A DNA stretch of 64,000 bases from Porphyromonadaceae bacterium UBA2751 (GTDB lineage: Bacteria; Bacteroidota; Bacteroidia; Bacteroidales; Muribaculaceae). Position numbers and translations under genes: made by a program. Each line of letters opens with the position of its first letter. Positions within the stretch are counted from its first letter, which is position 1. The notes under the pieces were generated by a model that saw nothing but the letters and a program-made list of their open reading frames with translations, was not told the origin of the DNA and searched no databases. This document shows, piece by piece, positions 30,872-39,866 of this stretch. Location of the stretch: the NCBI GenBank assembly GCA_002353285.1, contig DEJJ01000006.1, forward strand, positions 1-64,000. Reading direction: 5' to 3'.

Positions 30872-31783
30872 ATGAAATTTTTCCACAATAGCGACAAGGA
30901 GCAGCAGGAAAAATCGGTGGTTCTCAACGAGGAGCCCACTGAAGGCAGCGCTTTGGCAAGTGACAGCGATAAAATTACCGAAGTCACCGACAAGGTTGTC
31001 GATATGCTCAAGCATGCTGGCGATGCTGGTGAGCTTGTTTTGCAGACCGATAACCTGGTGAAGAAGTATCGCCAACGCACTGTTGCCAACCATGTGTCGA
31101 TCAATGTGCGACAGGGCGAGATTGTGGGACTGCTTGGGCCTAATGGTGCAGGTAAGACCACAACCTTCTACATGACCACTGGACTGGTGACTCCCAATGA
31201 AGGTCGCGTATATATTAATAATGTGGAGATAACGAAGTTGCCGGTCTATAAGCGTGCTCAGTTGGGAATTGGCTATCTGCCTCAGGAAGCCTCGGTGTTT
31301 CGCAAACTCACTGTTGAGAATAACATTCGCACCGTGCTTGAGATGACGAATACCACACCAGAATATCAACGAGACAAACTTGAAGAACTCATTGCTGAGT
31401 TCCACCTTGAAAAAGTGCGCAAGAACTTGGGTGACCGCCTGAGTGGTGGCGAGCGCCGCCGCACCGAGATTGCTCGATGCTTGGCCATCAACCCGCGCTT
31501 TATCATGCTCGATGAGCCATTTGCAGGAGTTGACCCTATAGCAGTTGAGGATATTCAGAGCATCGTGTATAGCCTGAAGCACAAGAATATAGGCATCTTG
31601 ATTACAGACCATAATGCCCCCGAAACCCTGAGCATCACCGACCGCGCCTATCTGCTCTTTGAGGGAAAAATCCTGTTTCAGGGCACGAGCGAAGAACTTG
31701 CCGAAAATCCGGTGGTTCGCGAGAAATACTTGGGTCGCAACTTCGTGTTCCGTCGCAAGAAATTTAAAGAGACTATAGATTAA
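30872..31783 (+). CDS. lptB: LPS export ABC transporter ATPase, N-terminally extended
   Basis: A 303-residue ABC ATPase that powers LPS transport from the inner membrane. Walker A GPNGAGKT, Q-loop YLPQEASVF, signature LSGGERRR and Walker B FIMLDEPFAGVDP are present, and the LptB-type ILITDHN His switch closes the site. The family starts near 'LQTDNLVKKY'; here about 55 polar residues precede it (SDKEQQEKSVVLNEEP). Starts at GTG 30845, ATG 30872 or ATG 31004 are all in frame; I use 30872, but 31004 would give a standard-length LptB. Confidence 0.93.
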   Translation: MKFFHNSDKEQQEKSVVLNEEPTEGSALASDSDKITEVTDKVVDMLKHAGDAGELVLQTDNLVKKYRQRTVANHVSINVRQGEIVGLLGPNGAGKTTTFYMTTGLVTPNEGRVYINNVEITKLPVYKRAQLGIGYLPQEASVFRKLTVENNIRTVLEMTNTTPEYQRDKLEELIAEFHLEKVRKNLGDRLSGGERRRTEIARCLAINPRFIMLDEPFAGVDPIAVEDIQSIVYSLKHKNIGILITDHNAPETLSITDRAYLLFEGKILFQGTSEELAENPVVREKYLGRNFVFRRKKFKETID

Positions 31784-31858
31784 GCGTTACTCACTGCTGG
31801 ACGTGGGCAATGCCTAAAATGCGAATAATAACCATAAGTTTAACACAATAACTAATTA

Positions 31859-32641
31859 ATGATTATGAAGAAATTGTTTTGCATTGTTGCACTTGCGGGA
31901 ATAACATTGACCGCATCATCACAGGCTCTGTTGAAGCTCAGTTCTTACAACGGCACATCGCTTGCCCGCTACGAGGGCCAGCGCTGCGATGTGACTATGG
32001 ACCGATACATGTTCACTGGCTGGAACACCATTTCACTGCCCTTCGGCATGACCGAGCAGGAGATTGACGACACGTTTGGGCAGGGTGTGAAGCTTGAACG
32101 CCTTGTGGGCGTGTCGCAACAGGGCACCGAGATTGTGTTGAGTTTCCAGGACTGCAAGGCCGAGGGTATTAAGGCCAACACTCCCTACATCATGTACTAT
32201 CCTGGCGAGGCAGGAAATAAGAAATTGCGTGCCAATGCACTGCTTGCCAGCAAGGAGTCGAAGATTACAATGACCACTGGCGGCGGCGTGGAGGTGACAA
32301 TGCATGGCGCAGCCATGAAGACCGATGGTAAGGACCTCTATGGTATCCTCGCCATTAACAATGTTGATGCTAATTTCACACGCATCGACAACGAAAAGTC
32401 GTTCTTCTATGCTACTCGCTGCTACATCACCATTTCAGGAAATCAGCAGTTCACATTGACTGCCAACCACCTGGCAAAGGGTGAAGTTACCAGCATCAGC
32501 GACATTGCTGCCGCAAGCGACATCGTTGACGTGTACAATGTGTTAGGCGTGCGAGTTGCTCATGGCATTAAGGCCTCACAGGTTAACAATCTGGAGCCCA
32601 ATATCTACATCGTGAACGGTCGCAAAGTGCTCGTGAGATGA
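31859..32641 (+). CDS. Secreted protein with T9SS-like C-terminal tail
   Basis: A 260-residue secreted protein with a signal peptide (KKLFCIVALAGITLTASSQA). The body (WNTISLPFGMTEQEIDDTFG, ANTPYIMYYPG) resembles repeated units in other secreted Bacteroidetes proteins, but has no named family I can assign. The final 38 residues (VDVYNVLGVRVAHGI, then LEPNIYIVNGRKVLVR) have the VYN..G..V.....GIYIVNGKKV.V pattern of type IX secretion sorting domains. Either of two Mets (31859, 31865) could start it. No neighbour links it to a pathway. Confidence 0.7.
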   Translation: MIMKKLFCIVALAGITLTASSQALLKLSSYNGTSLARYEGQRCDVTMDRYMFTGWNTISLPFGMTEQEIDDTFGQGVKLERLVGVSQQGTEIVLSFQDCKAEGIKANTPYIMYYPGEAGNKKLRANALLASKESKITMTTGGGVEVTMHGAAMKTDGKDLYGILAINNVDANFTRIDNEKSFFYATRCYITISGNQQFTLTANHLAKGEVTSISDIAAASDIVDVYNVLGVRVAHGIKASQVNNLEPNIYIVNGRKVLVR

Positions 32642-32667
32642 GGTGGTGGCTATCGTTGTGATTAGTG

Positions 32668-32964
32668 CTACACAAACTCTACAGGCAGCATCTCGGTTAA
32701 GGGGTGCTGCTTGCCATTTATTAGCCAGGTGAAGGAGTATCCCTCGTAGTCGCGCGGGATTCTTATCTTGTCGACACGGTGCCACTGCGGCTTCCCATAG
32801 TCGCTTGATGCACCGCTGAGCTCAACTTGTTGAGCCAAGTGGTTCACTTGCCAGTAGCCACCACCCAGGCACACGTCGCCATGTTCAATGAGGTGACGAT
32901 GCAAGGTGACCATCCCAAGCCTGATGAAGCCATCTTGGGTTAATATGAATTTGGGATAAGCCAT
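32668..32964 (-). CDS. Small conserved hypothetical protein
   Basis: A 98-residue protein starting MAYPKFILTQDGFIRLGMV, with CLGGGYWQVN and HRVDKIRIPRDYEGYSFTWL in the middle. The sequence reads as a compact beta-rich domain with no signal or membrane segment. The family is not recognised. The start lies 6 nt after the lysC stop on the same strand, so it is most likely translated from the lysC mRNA and sits exactly where ACT-domain coding sequence would be expected in a full-length aspartokinase. It shows no ACT similarity that I can see. Confidence 0.65.
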   Translation of the reverse strand: MAYPKFILTQDGFIRLGMVTLHRHLIEHGDVCLGGGYWQVNHLAQQVELSGASSDYGKPQWHRVDKIRIPRDYEGYSFTWLINGKQHPLTEMLPVEFV

Positions 32965-32970
32965 TAGAAA

Positions 32971-33834
32971 CTAATCGGTGATGAGAGTGCCCAGAGCGCT
33001 GCGGTTGAAGGTGTTCTTTACCCACACTGGGATGTGCTTCTCGGCCATGGGCTTGATGGTTGGGGCATAGATGACCTTTGCGCCCTTGTCGCACATTTCT
33101 TGGGCTTGCGCGTAGGTCATCTGCTTGATTACTGTGGCATTGGGGTCAACCTTAGGGTCGGCGGTCATGAAGCCATCTACATCGGTCCATATCTCCAGGC
33201 TCGAGGCATTGATGGCGCTTGCCACAATGGCTGCAGTGTAGTCGCTACCGCCGCGTCCCAGATTGGAAATGCGACGGCTCTTGCTGTCTCGCGAAATGAA
33301 TCCCCCCATCACAGCCACTTTGCCCTTGAAGACACCCAGCGTCTTGGCAATTGCTGCATTAGTGGCTTGGATGTCGCACTTGTGGTCGTTGCTTCTAATA
33401 ATCTCGAGCGAGTTGAAATGTGTTGCATTGTCGATGATTTGGCTAATGATAAGCGACGACAGGCGCTCACCATAGCTCACCACCTCCTCGATATCGCTCT
33501 CGGTGAGCTCCTCGCTCTGTGAGATGTCGGTGTAAGCGTTGCTCAACTCATAGAAAAGTGCCCGCACGCGATTGAGAGCATCGTCAATCTTGTCGCCATC
33601 GATGAGGGTGTTCATGATGTCGCTGTGGCGCGTTGTCACGTCCTGCACGATGCGATAGGCTGCAATGTCGTTTTTTGCCGCCATGTTAGCAGCTTTGATA
33701 AGAGTGTCGGTGAGGCCTCCGAGAGCCGAAACCACCACGATTACAGGTTCTTCTTGATGCTCGACGATGTGCTTGACATTGCGCAGCGCTTCAACAGTTC
33801 CCACCGAAGTTCCTCCAAATTTAAGTACTTTCAT
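32971..33834 (-). CDS. lysC: Aspartokinase, catalytic domain only
   Basis: A 287-residue aspartate kinase, first step of the aspartate family pathway. KFGGTSVG (residues 4-11), VVSALGGLTD, SYGERLSS, GFISRDSKSR and GRGGSDYTAAIVASA are all present. The sequence ends at 'NRSALGTLITD', which is where the kinase domain ends in full-length enzymes (about 440 residues) and the two regulatory ACT domains begin. None follow. Start ATG 33834 (MKVLKFGG); longer upstream frames are not family-like. It is divergent from the YqgE family gene. Confidence 0.92.
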   Translation of the reverse strand: MKVLKFGGTSVGTVEALRNVKHIVEHQEEPVIVVVSALGGLTDTLIKAANMAAKNDIAAYRIVQDVTTRHSDIMNTLIDGDKIDDALNRVRALFYELSNAYTDISQSEELTESDIEEVVSYGERLSSLIISQIIDNATHFNSLEIIRSNDHKCDIQATNAAIAKTLGVFKGKVAVMGGFISRDSKSRRISNLGRGGSDYTAAIVASAINASSLEIWTDVDGFMTADPKVDPNATVIKQMTYAQAQEMCDKGAKVIYAPTIKPMAEKHIPVWVKNTFNRSALGTLITD

Positions 33835-33921
33835 GAGTGTAACGCAATTTTTAAGTGTGTAAAGGTAGTACTTTTTCTTGACATAGTGGTGAAAAATGTT
33901 GTAAAAATTGCGATTATTGCC

Positions 33922-33929
33922 TATTTTTG
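33922..33929 (+). promoter_or_regulatory. -7 box of the yqgE-like gene, next to its start
   Basis: TATTTTTG lies 8 nt before the ATG at 33938, implying a very short or absent leader. On the other strand TACCTTTA (33861-33868) is a plausible -7 box for lysC. Confidence 0.4.
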
Positions 33930-33937
33930 CGAGCGAA

Positions 33938-34540
33938 ATGGAAGATTTGGACATTGACATATTCAATTTGCTTGATTCCCAGCCTGAGCCCTCGCGGGGG
34001 TCGCTGCTTGTTGCCAAGCCCACAGTTGAGGATTTGTGCTTCAAGCGCAGCGTCACGATACTCGTTGACAACGATGCCGAGGGGTCGATGGGCGTTATCA
34101 TTAATAAGCCAACGCGTTACAGTCTTAATGACCTCATGCCCGAGCTCAAGTGTGGCGAGCAGTTGCCCCTCTACTTGGGTGGTCCTGTGGGGACCAATAT
34201 GTTGTTTTTCCTGCACACACTGGGAGCCGACGCCATTCCTGAGAGTGTGCAACTGGCACAAGGTGTGTACTTTGGTGGCAACTTCGACGTTCTCAAGATG
34301 TTCCTTGAGAGTGGTGAGCCTATAGGTAGCAAGGTAAAGTTCATGGTGGGCTACAGTGGTTGGGCTGCTGGTCAGCTTGCCGGCGAAGTGAAGCGTCATG
34401 ACTGGGCAGTGCTAAAGGATAAGGCAGGTGAGCTGGTGTTTGACACTGGCGGCGACGACATTTGGGATAAAGCCGTTGCCACCTTTGGCGACCAATATCG
34501 CATGTGGGCTGCTTGGCCCGACGATGTGTCGATGAACTGA
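33938..34540 (+). CDS. YqgE/AlgH (DUF179) family protein
   Basis: A 200-residue protein starting MEDLDIDIFNLL. DUF179 landmarks are GSLLVAKPTVEDLCFKRSV, GVIINKPTRYSLNDLMPEL, LYLGGPVGTNMLFFLHTLG and GYSGWAAGQLAGEV. The family is widespread and structurally known, but its biochemical role is uncertain; AlgH has been linked to alginate regulation in Pseudomonas. The start at 33938 is supported by the start of the family pattern and the nearby -7 box. It is divergent from lysC. Confidence 0.92.
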   Translation: MEDLDIDIFNLLDSQPEPSRGSLLVAKPTVEDLCFKRSVTILVDNDAEGSMGVIINKPTRYSLNDLMPELKCGEQLPLYLGGPVGTNMLFFLHTLGADAIPESVQLAQGVYFGGNFDVLKMFLESGEPIGSKVKFMVGYSGWAAGQLAGEVKRHDWAVLKDKAGELVFDTGGDDIWDKAVATFGDQYRMWAAWPDDVSMN

Positions 34541-34635
34541 CGAGGTGAATTAGTAAGGATTGCTATTACACCTAATCTTATAAGGAAATTTCACACAAAT
34601 AAAAAATAATTTATTACAAGCAATAACACATCATT

Positions 34636-35244
34636 ATGAAAACACTCACATCATGCCTTGTTGCAGCTGGGGCATTAGCACTAATTATGCCATCGTGCAA
34701 TGGGTCGGTCACAGTTAACGAGAAAGCTTCGGTGGCAGTAACAACTCATGACTCGGTGAGTAGCGACACAATGCCTGCTGCCGATGTGCCCGATGAGTTC
34801 TTCGGTGCAAAATTAGGTGCTACTCGCGATGAAGTTATAAGTAGGTTTGCTGCCAATGGGCTTACTATGCTCAATGACATCAGTGACGACGATGAGTTGA
34901 AATTCCATGCCACTGAGGGCGAGGACTTCGAGTTCGGAGGATTGAAATGGACCATGCTAAATGTGGACTTTGATGGCGACCGATTTGAGGGCCTCATGTT
35001 CTATAATGAGTTCCCCGACAAGCCCTCGGCGATGAAGGCCTATGATGAGATAGTGGGCACTATGTCGCGGCAATACAAGCTCGTAGAGCAGGTGCCCGAG
35101 GACTCGACAGTGTATGCGACAAAGATGATTTATGGCACCAACAACTGCAATGCGGCGCTGGGTTGCTACAAATATGAGTCGATCGACAAGCGAATGCTTT
35201 ACTCTGCGTCACTCACATTCTTCGAGGCCGACGATAATAACTGA
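34636..35244 (+). CDS. Hypothetical lipoprotein
   Basis: A 202-residue lipoprotein. The signal MKTLTSCLVAAGALALIMPSC has a lipobox-like IMPSC (Cys 21) and a Ser/Thr/Val-rich spacer to about residue 55. The folded part (56-195) begins FFGAKLGATRDEVISRFAAN, a pattern common in small secreted proteins with a 'G.t..eV...f' start, then alternates strands and helices (LNVDFDGDRFEGLMFYNEFP). No named family is recognised. It is convergent with the GNAT gene, one base apart at the stops. Confidence 0.7.
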   Translation: MKTLTSCLVAAGALALIMPSCNGSVTVNEKASVAVTTHDSVSSDTMPAADVPDEFFGAKLGATRDEVISRFAANGLTMLNDISDDDELKFHATEGEDFEFGGLKWTMLNVDFDGDRFEGLMFYNEFPDKPSAMKAYDEIVGTMSRQYKLVEQVPEDSTVYATKMIYGTNNCNAALGCYKYESIDKRMLYSASLTFFEADDNN

Positions 35245-35245
35245 T

Positions 35246-35770
35246 TTAAAAAATCAGCTGCATCACTTCCACATCATGGCGCTCGGTGCCGTGGTTGATC
35301 CATTGCACAAGATGCCCTGTGGTGACGAAGCCGTGCTTCTTGAGCAATGCCGCACAGGCTGTGTTGTCGACAGGAACGAGAGTGTAGAGCTGGAACAGTC
35401 CCAAATAGTCGCGCACGTAGCCCTTGATAAGCTTGAGGGCCTCGCTGCCGTAGCCTTTTCCTTGATGGGCATGGTCGATTAAGATTCCCATCTCGGCTCG
35501 GTTGTTGAACGGGTCGAAATTGGTGAGGTCGATTGTGCCAATGGCCTCGCCGGTGGCTGTGAGAGTTATCATCAGTCGCAGCTGGCGAGTGTTGTAGAAG
35601 TCGCTGTCGTAGTTCTGGAGGTACTGCCACAGGTAGCTCTTGGGCGATGGCGCCATGATGTTGCTCACCGTCCACAGCCTCGTGTCGTTCTCCCATCGGT
35701 AGAGCACATCGAGGTCGGTGGCCTCGAGCGACCGCAGCGTCACAATGTCGTTAGATATTATCTTTTTCAT
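35246..35770 (-). CDS. GNAT family acetyltransferase (RimJ/SpeG-like)
   Basis: A 174-residue N-acetyltransferase. It starts KIISNDIVTLRSLEATDLDVL and carries MGILIDHAHQGKGYGSEALK, whose QGKGYG forms the acetyl-CoA pyrophosphate loop, and LVPVDNTACAALLKKHGFV at the C-terminal side. Such proteins acetylate amino groups of spermidine, ribosomal proteins or small molecules; the substrate cannot be told from sequence. It is divergent from coaW. A minus-strand TAAATTTG at 35792-35799 is a good -7 box. Confidence 0.88.
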   Translation of the reverse strand: MKKIISNDIVTLRSLEATDLDVLYRWENDTRLWTVSNIMAPSPKSYLWQYLQNYDSDFYNTRQLRLMITLTATGEAIGTIDLTNFDPFNNRAEMGILIDHAHQGKGYGSEALKLIKGYVRDYLGLFQLYTLVPVDNTACAALLKKHGFVTTGHLVQWINHGTERHDVEVMQLIF

Positions 35771-35810
35771 AGATGTGTTTATTCAACTTTGCAAATTTAG
35801 TGATAATAAT

Positions 35811-35842
35811 TTTGTGGCATTGCTTTTTTTACAGTAAATTTG
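35811..35842 (+). promoter_or_regulatory. coaW promoter
   Basis: TTTG at 35811-35814, 20 nt, TAAATTTG at 35835-35842, 35 nt before the ATG at 35878. It meets the consensus and spacing. Confidence 0.65.
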
Positions 35843-35877
35843 GAGCACTTTTTGAAAAATAAAGAAAAACCAATACT

Positions 35878-36702
35878 ATGGGACTAATAATAGGAATAGA
35901 TGTGGGTGGCAGCACCACCAAGATTGTGGGCCTGAACAATGGCCAGATACTCTCGCCAATGTTCATCACCGCTGCCGACCCCATTACATCGCTCTTTGGG
36001 GCGTTTGGTAAATACCTCTACGATAACGATATTACACTTGCCGACATTGAGCACGTGATGCTCACAGGAGTGGGTAGCTCGGGTGTGACAACTCCCATCT
36101 ATGGGCTTCCCACCAGCAAAGCCGACGAGTTCCAGGCCGATGGCCTGGGCGCTCGCTTCGATAGCGGCCTTGACCAGCTCACTGTGGTGTCGATGGGTAC
36201 TGGCACTACACTGGTGAGTGTTGATGGCGACAATATTCGGCACCTGGGCGGCATTGGAATAGGTGGCGGCACCCTCATGGGGCTTGCCCACCTGCTGCTC
36301 AAGACCGACCACGTGAGCGACGTGATTGAGATGGCGAGCACTGGCGATATTACGCATATTAATCTGCAAATCAAGGACATCTGCAAGACCGACCTTGAGG
36401 GGTTGCCATTGCATGCCACGGCATCGCTCTTTGGGAAGGTGCGGCAAACTACACCCAGCGACCATGATGTGGCACTTGGCATCATTTGCATGGTGCTTGA
36501 GTCGATAGGCTCGGCAGCAGTGCTGTCGAAGCTCAACACTGGTGTGAAGGACTTTGTGCTCATTGGCAATCTCACTCGCTTGCCGCAGTGCACAGTGGTG
36601 TTCCCTCGCATCGAGGAAATATATGGTGTTAAGTTCCACATTCCTGCCCATGCCGAGTTCTGCACCGCTCTGGGTGCAGCCTTGGCCTACAGTAAGGCCT
36701 GA
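35878..36702 (+). CDS. coaW: Type II pantothenate kinase
   Basis: A 274-residue ASKHA-fold kinase, first committed step of coenzyme A synthesis. The N-terminal phosphate loop is IGIDVGGSTTKIVGL. GVGSSGV, SMGTGTTLVSV, LGGIGIGGGTLMGLAHLLL and FVLIGNLTRLP are typical of the type II (eukaryotic-like/staphylococcal) family, not of CoaA or CoaX. Full-length and well preserved. It has its own promoter. The following gene is 49 nt on and may be cotranscribed. Confidence 0.93.
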   Translation: MGLIIGIDVGGSTTKIVGLNNGQILSPMFITAADPITSLFGAFGKYLYDNDITLADIEHVMLTGVGSSGVTTPIYGLPTSKADEFQADGLGARFDSGLDQLTVVSMGTGTTLVSVDGDNIRHLGGIGIGGGTLMGLAHLLLKTDHVSDVIEMASTGDITHINLQIKDICKTDLEGLPLHATASLFGKVRQTTPSDHDVALGIICMVLESIGSAAVLSKLNTGVKDFVLIGNLTRLPQCTVVFPRIEEIYGVKFHIPAHAEFCTALGAALAYSKA

Positions 36703-36751
36703 AACGGCAAGTGATTAAGAATATTAAGATAGGGAAAAATATTATCATAAA

Positions 36752-37138
36752 GTGTACGATCGAGAATTTACTCCAGCAATGATCACCCACTTGGGTGAGA
36801 ATGAGGTTTTCGTTTTTGGGAGCAACCTGGCTGGCATGCACGCTGGTGGCGCTGCCCGAGTGGCTGTGAATAAGTTTGGCGCCGTGTGGGGCCAGGGCGT
36901 GGGCATGCAGGGCCAAAGCTATGCCATTCCTACGATGCAAGGTGGTGTCGAAACCATCAGGCCTTATGTTGACGAATTCATCGCCTATGCTTCGCAGCAT
37001 CCTGAGCTAAAGTTTCTTGTCACTCCAATAGGTTGTGGCATAGCAGGTTTCACAGCGCGAGAAATTGCGCCTCTCTTCGCTGAGGCTCTGCCCCTAAGGA
37101 ATGTGATACTTCCTCGCGACTTTGTTGAAACCTTATAG
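36752..37138 (+). CDS. Conserved protein of the A1S_2505-like type
   Basis: A 128-residue protein from a GTG start (an ATG at 36779 is also in frame). NEVFVFGSNLAGMHAGGAAR, FGAVWGQGVGMQGQSYAIPT and FLVTPIGCGIAGFTAREIAP make a macro-domain-like pattern: a glycine-rich nucleotide-binding loop followed by 'TxIGCGIAGF'. It resembles a family found in bacteria and phages (A1S_2505-like). Binding of ADP-ribose or a related nucleotide is plausible but not shown. It lies 49 nt after coaW on the same strand. Confidence 0.75.
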   Translation: MYDREFTPAMITHLGENEVFVFGSNLAGMHAGGAARVAVNKFGAVWGQGVGMQGQSYAIPTMQGGVETIRPYVDEFIAYASQHPELKFLVTPIGCGIAGFTAREIAPLFAEALPLRNVILPRDFVETL

Positions 37139-37234
37139 TATCTTTTTTATGTAATAAATAGTCTTTTTTTGCGTTCTATTAATATATAGAACGGTTTTTC
37201 TATTGCACCTTTGTTGGAAATATCAAGCAACTCT

Positions 37235-38677
37235 ATGAAGATAACATTCTTAGTGCCACCAGTACTTGACGGACAGCGACCAGCCGAGCGCTCGGCTGGG
37301 TGTACGAGAGTGGTGTACTTTGCTCCAAATATATATGAACTCACGGTGATTGGCGTGGTTGAAGCTTTGAAGATGGGCGATGTGGCCTATGAGGACTTTG
37401 TGTTCTACAAAAAAAGCGAAGAGGACTATCGCCAATTCCTTTCAACCGATAACAGCGATATTTACTGCATCTGGACGGTGAACCTCTCGATTGAGAGCGA
37501 CTTGATGGCTATCGACACCTTGCTGAAGATGCGGCCCGAGTCGCGCATCATCCTCATGGGTCCAGGGCCGTCTTATTTCATTGAGAAGTGCCTTGTGGAC
37601 AAGCGCATAGTGATTGTGCGCGGCGAGCCCGAGGCTACTATCGTGGAATTGCTGCATGCGCTCAACGAGGACAAGCCACTTGACGGCATTTTGGGCATTT
37701 CCTGGATCAATAGTGATGGCAAGGTGGTGAACAATGGCTTTAGGCCTTTGATTGGCGACCTTGACGCATTGCCACTGCCAGCACGCCACTTCATTGCCGA
37801 GCGCCGCTATCATAATCCCAAAATCAAGCGGTCGGGCTACACCACAGCTTTCACATCGCGCAACTGTCCTTATCACTGCATCTACTGCGTGCCCAGCTCG
37901 CTTACCTTTGCCCGCGAGATTGAGAACAAGCGCTTCACTGGCCGCAAGCCCACTATCTCTTACCGCACTGCCGAGAGTGTGGACCGTGAGATGGCAATAC
38001 TGCATGAGCAGGGCTATAAGGCCGTGGGATTCATGGACGATAACTTCATATGGAATGAGGAGCGCACTCGATTGATGTGCGAGATAATGAAGAAATATGA
38101 GATGCTGTGGGGATGCCAGGCCCGAGTTGATGCTATTACCGAGCCCATTGCTAAGATGCTGGGAGAGAGTGGATGCCAATATGTGGACCTGGGTGTGGAG
38201 TCGTTTAACGACGACATCCTCAAGTACGTGCGCAAGGGCATCACCACCGAGCAAATCTATGAGGCCATTCGCCTGCTCAAGAAATATAAGGTGCCAGTAA
38301 AGCTGAATGTGCTCATTGGCAGCAGCCCACTTGAGACTAAAGAGACACTGCGTCACACCCTCAAGGAGGCAAAGAAATTGAAGGTCGACCAGGTGATGTT
38401 TAATATTGTTTCGCCATTCCCCGGCACCGAGTTCTATAAATTGTGCAAGGAGAACAACTGGTTGTCGACACCCGACTATGTGCCCACCGACGTGCAGCGT
38501 GAGTCGATTCTGAACCTGCCCAACATCTCCTCGCATGAGATGGAGAAGATACTCTTCAAGAACAATGTGAGCTATTTCCTGTCGTGGAATTTCATTTCCA
38601 CTCAGCTCAAGCGATTCACCAGCTGGAGTGAATTTGTGCATGCTGCTCGTGCCCTGAAGATTAAGCTGTTTGGCTAA
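37235..38677 (+). CDS. B12-binding radical SAM protein
   Basis: A 480-residue protein. The N-terminal 150 residues look like a B12-binding (Rossmann) domain (MKITFLVPP, ELTVIGVVEALK, RIILMGPGPSYF). The radical SAM domain has SRNCPYHCIYC (C-x3-C-x2-C), then VGFMDDNFIWNEERT, YVDLGVESFNDDILKYVRKG and SPFPGTEFY. Class B-type enzymes modify varied substrates; the partner glycosyltransferase begins directly at the stop codon, suggesting a shared envelope or glycan task. The start at 37235 is preferred to a TTG at 37211. Confidence 0.88.
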   Translation: MKITFLVPPVLDGQRPAERSAGCTRVVYFAPNIYELTVIGVVEALKMGDVAYEDFVFYKKSEEDYRQFLSTDNSDIYCIWTVNLSIESDLMAIDTLLKMRPESRIILMGPGPSYFIEKCLVDKRIVIVRGEPEATIVELLHALNEDKPLDGILGISWINSDGKVVNNGFRPLIGDLDALPLPARHFIAERRYHNPKIKRSGYTTAFTSRNCPYHCIYCVPSSLTFAREIENKRFTGRKPTISYRTAESVDREMAILHEQGYKAVGFMDDNFIWNEERTRLMCEIMKKYEMLWGCQARVDAITEPIAKMLGESGCQYVDLGVESFNDDILKYVRKGITTEQIYEAIRLLKKYKVPVKLNVLIGSSPLETKETLRHTLKEAKKLKVDQVMFNIVSPFPGTEFYKLCKENNWLSTPDYVPTDVQRESILNLPNISSHEMEKILFKNNVSYFLSWNFISTQLKRFTSWSEFVHAARALKIKLFG

Positions 38678-39427
38678 ATGAAGCGGTTGTCAATCATAAT
38701 TATAACCTATAATGGGATTGGCTTCTTGACACGATGCCTGGCATCGCTCGCTACATTCATTGCCGAGCCATCATGCGAGGTGATAATTGTTGACAACTAC
38801 TCGACCGATGGCACGCTCGATTTCCTGAGTGAGCATTACCCACAACTGAAGCTCATCCTCAATAGCGAGAATCGTGGCGTGGCAGCTGCGCGCAACCAGG
38901 GCATCGAGGTGGCTCAGGGCGAGAAACTGCTACTGCTCGACAACGACACCGAGGCCAATGATGCGGCAATCAACGCCATGTGCGACTATCTCGATGCGCA
39001 CCCCGAGGTGGGGCTGTGCGCTTGCCGCCTCGTCGACAAGGAGGGCGAGGTGCAAGACAGCTGCAAGCCCTACCCAGGCCTAATGATTAAGGTGCGTAAC
39101 GTGTTGGGAATTGGCAATAAGATGCGCTATGTGCCCAATGACGATGGCGTCATCGAGCCAGTGTATGTGATTGGTGCTTGCCAGATGTTTCCTCGCAAAG
39201 TGGCAGAAAAAGTGGGCGTGCTCGACGAGCACATCTTCTATGGCCCCGAGGATGCCGACTGGTGCCTGCGCATTGAGCAAGCGGGCTGGCGCATCCACTG
39301 CCTGAACAACTACACCATTGTGCACGACTATCGGCGCTCAACGCGTCGCAGCCCATTCTCTCGCTTGGGGCGCCTCCACGCCAAGGCTCTGCTCTATTTC
39401 TACTGGAAACACAAGCGATTATTTTAA
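38678..39427 (+). CDS. Family 2 glycosyltransferase
   Basis: A 249-residue GT2 (GT-A fold). KRLSIIIITYNGIGFLTRCL, VIIVDNYSTDGTLDFL, NRGVAAARNQGIEVAQG and LLLLDNDTEAN (the DxD metal site) are clear, and YGPEDADWCLRIEQAGWRI is the acceptor-side ED block. It transfers a sugar from a nucleotide donor, probably to a polysaccharide or lipid carrier. The start codon follows the stop of the radical SAM gene without a gap, indicating translational coupling. Confidence 0.93.
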   Translation: MKRLSIIIITYNGIGFLTRCLASLATFIAEPSCEVIIVDNYSTDGTLDFLSEHYPQLKLILNSENRGVAAARNQGIEVAQGEKLLLLDNDTEANDAAINAMCDYLDAHPEVGLCACRLVDKEGEVQDSCKPYPGLMIKVRNVLGIGNKMRYVPNDDGVIEPVYVIGACQMFPRKVAEKVGVLDEHIFYGPEDADWCLRIEQAGWRIHCLNNYTIVHDYRRSTRRSPFSRLGRLHAKALLYFYWKHKRLF

Positions 39428-39455
39428 AACATTTAGAGCGCAACCCGTCACCGTT

Positions 39456-39866
39456 ATGAGTTTATTGTTATTATTGCCGCTGCTATTTTTTTGCCACTTC
39501 CTGGCTGATTTCTGTTTTACTACTCCCACCATGCTCGAGGCCAAAGCCACAGGCAAGAGATGGTGGCACATTGCATGGCATGCCGCGGTGCATGCCACAC
39601 TCATGGGTGCAGTGCTGATGGGGATAATGGTTCCTCTCTATGGTGTCTCAATAAAAGCTTGCTTGTTGCTGATGGCTTTTGAACTTGTCACTCATTTTAT
39701 AATTGACTATGCCAAGGGATGGACCGCTCGCACATTCCCTCGTTATGCCGACCCTGCCCATAAGCCCTATTGGGTGCTCTATGGACTAGATCAACTGCTG
39801 CATCAGTTGGTCATTCTTGCGATTGTTGCTCTAACGGCTTTTTTCTCCCAATATCCCGTTTTGTGA
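39456..39866 (+). CDS. DUF3307 membrane protein
   Basis: A 136-residue membrane protein. Hydrophobic segments are MSLLLLLPLLFFCHFLADF, AAVHATLMGAVLMGIMVPLY, IKACLLLMAFELVTHFIIDY and LLHQLVILAIVALTAFFSQY. HFLADF, HAAVHA and HFIIDYAKG are the DUF3307 signature, a family of unknown function. The start at 39456 is chosen because upstream residues are the antisense-like tail of the GT2 gene. Its end overlaps the minus-strand gene at 39831 by 36 nt. Confidence 0.88.
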   Translation: MSLLLLLPLLFFCHFLADFCFTTPTMLEAKATGKRWWHIAWHAAVHATLMGAVLMGIMVPLYGVSIKACLLLMAFELVTHFIIDYAKGWTARTFPRYADPAHKPYWVLYGLDQLLHQLVILAIVALTAFFSQYPVL

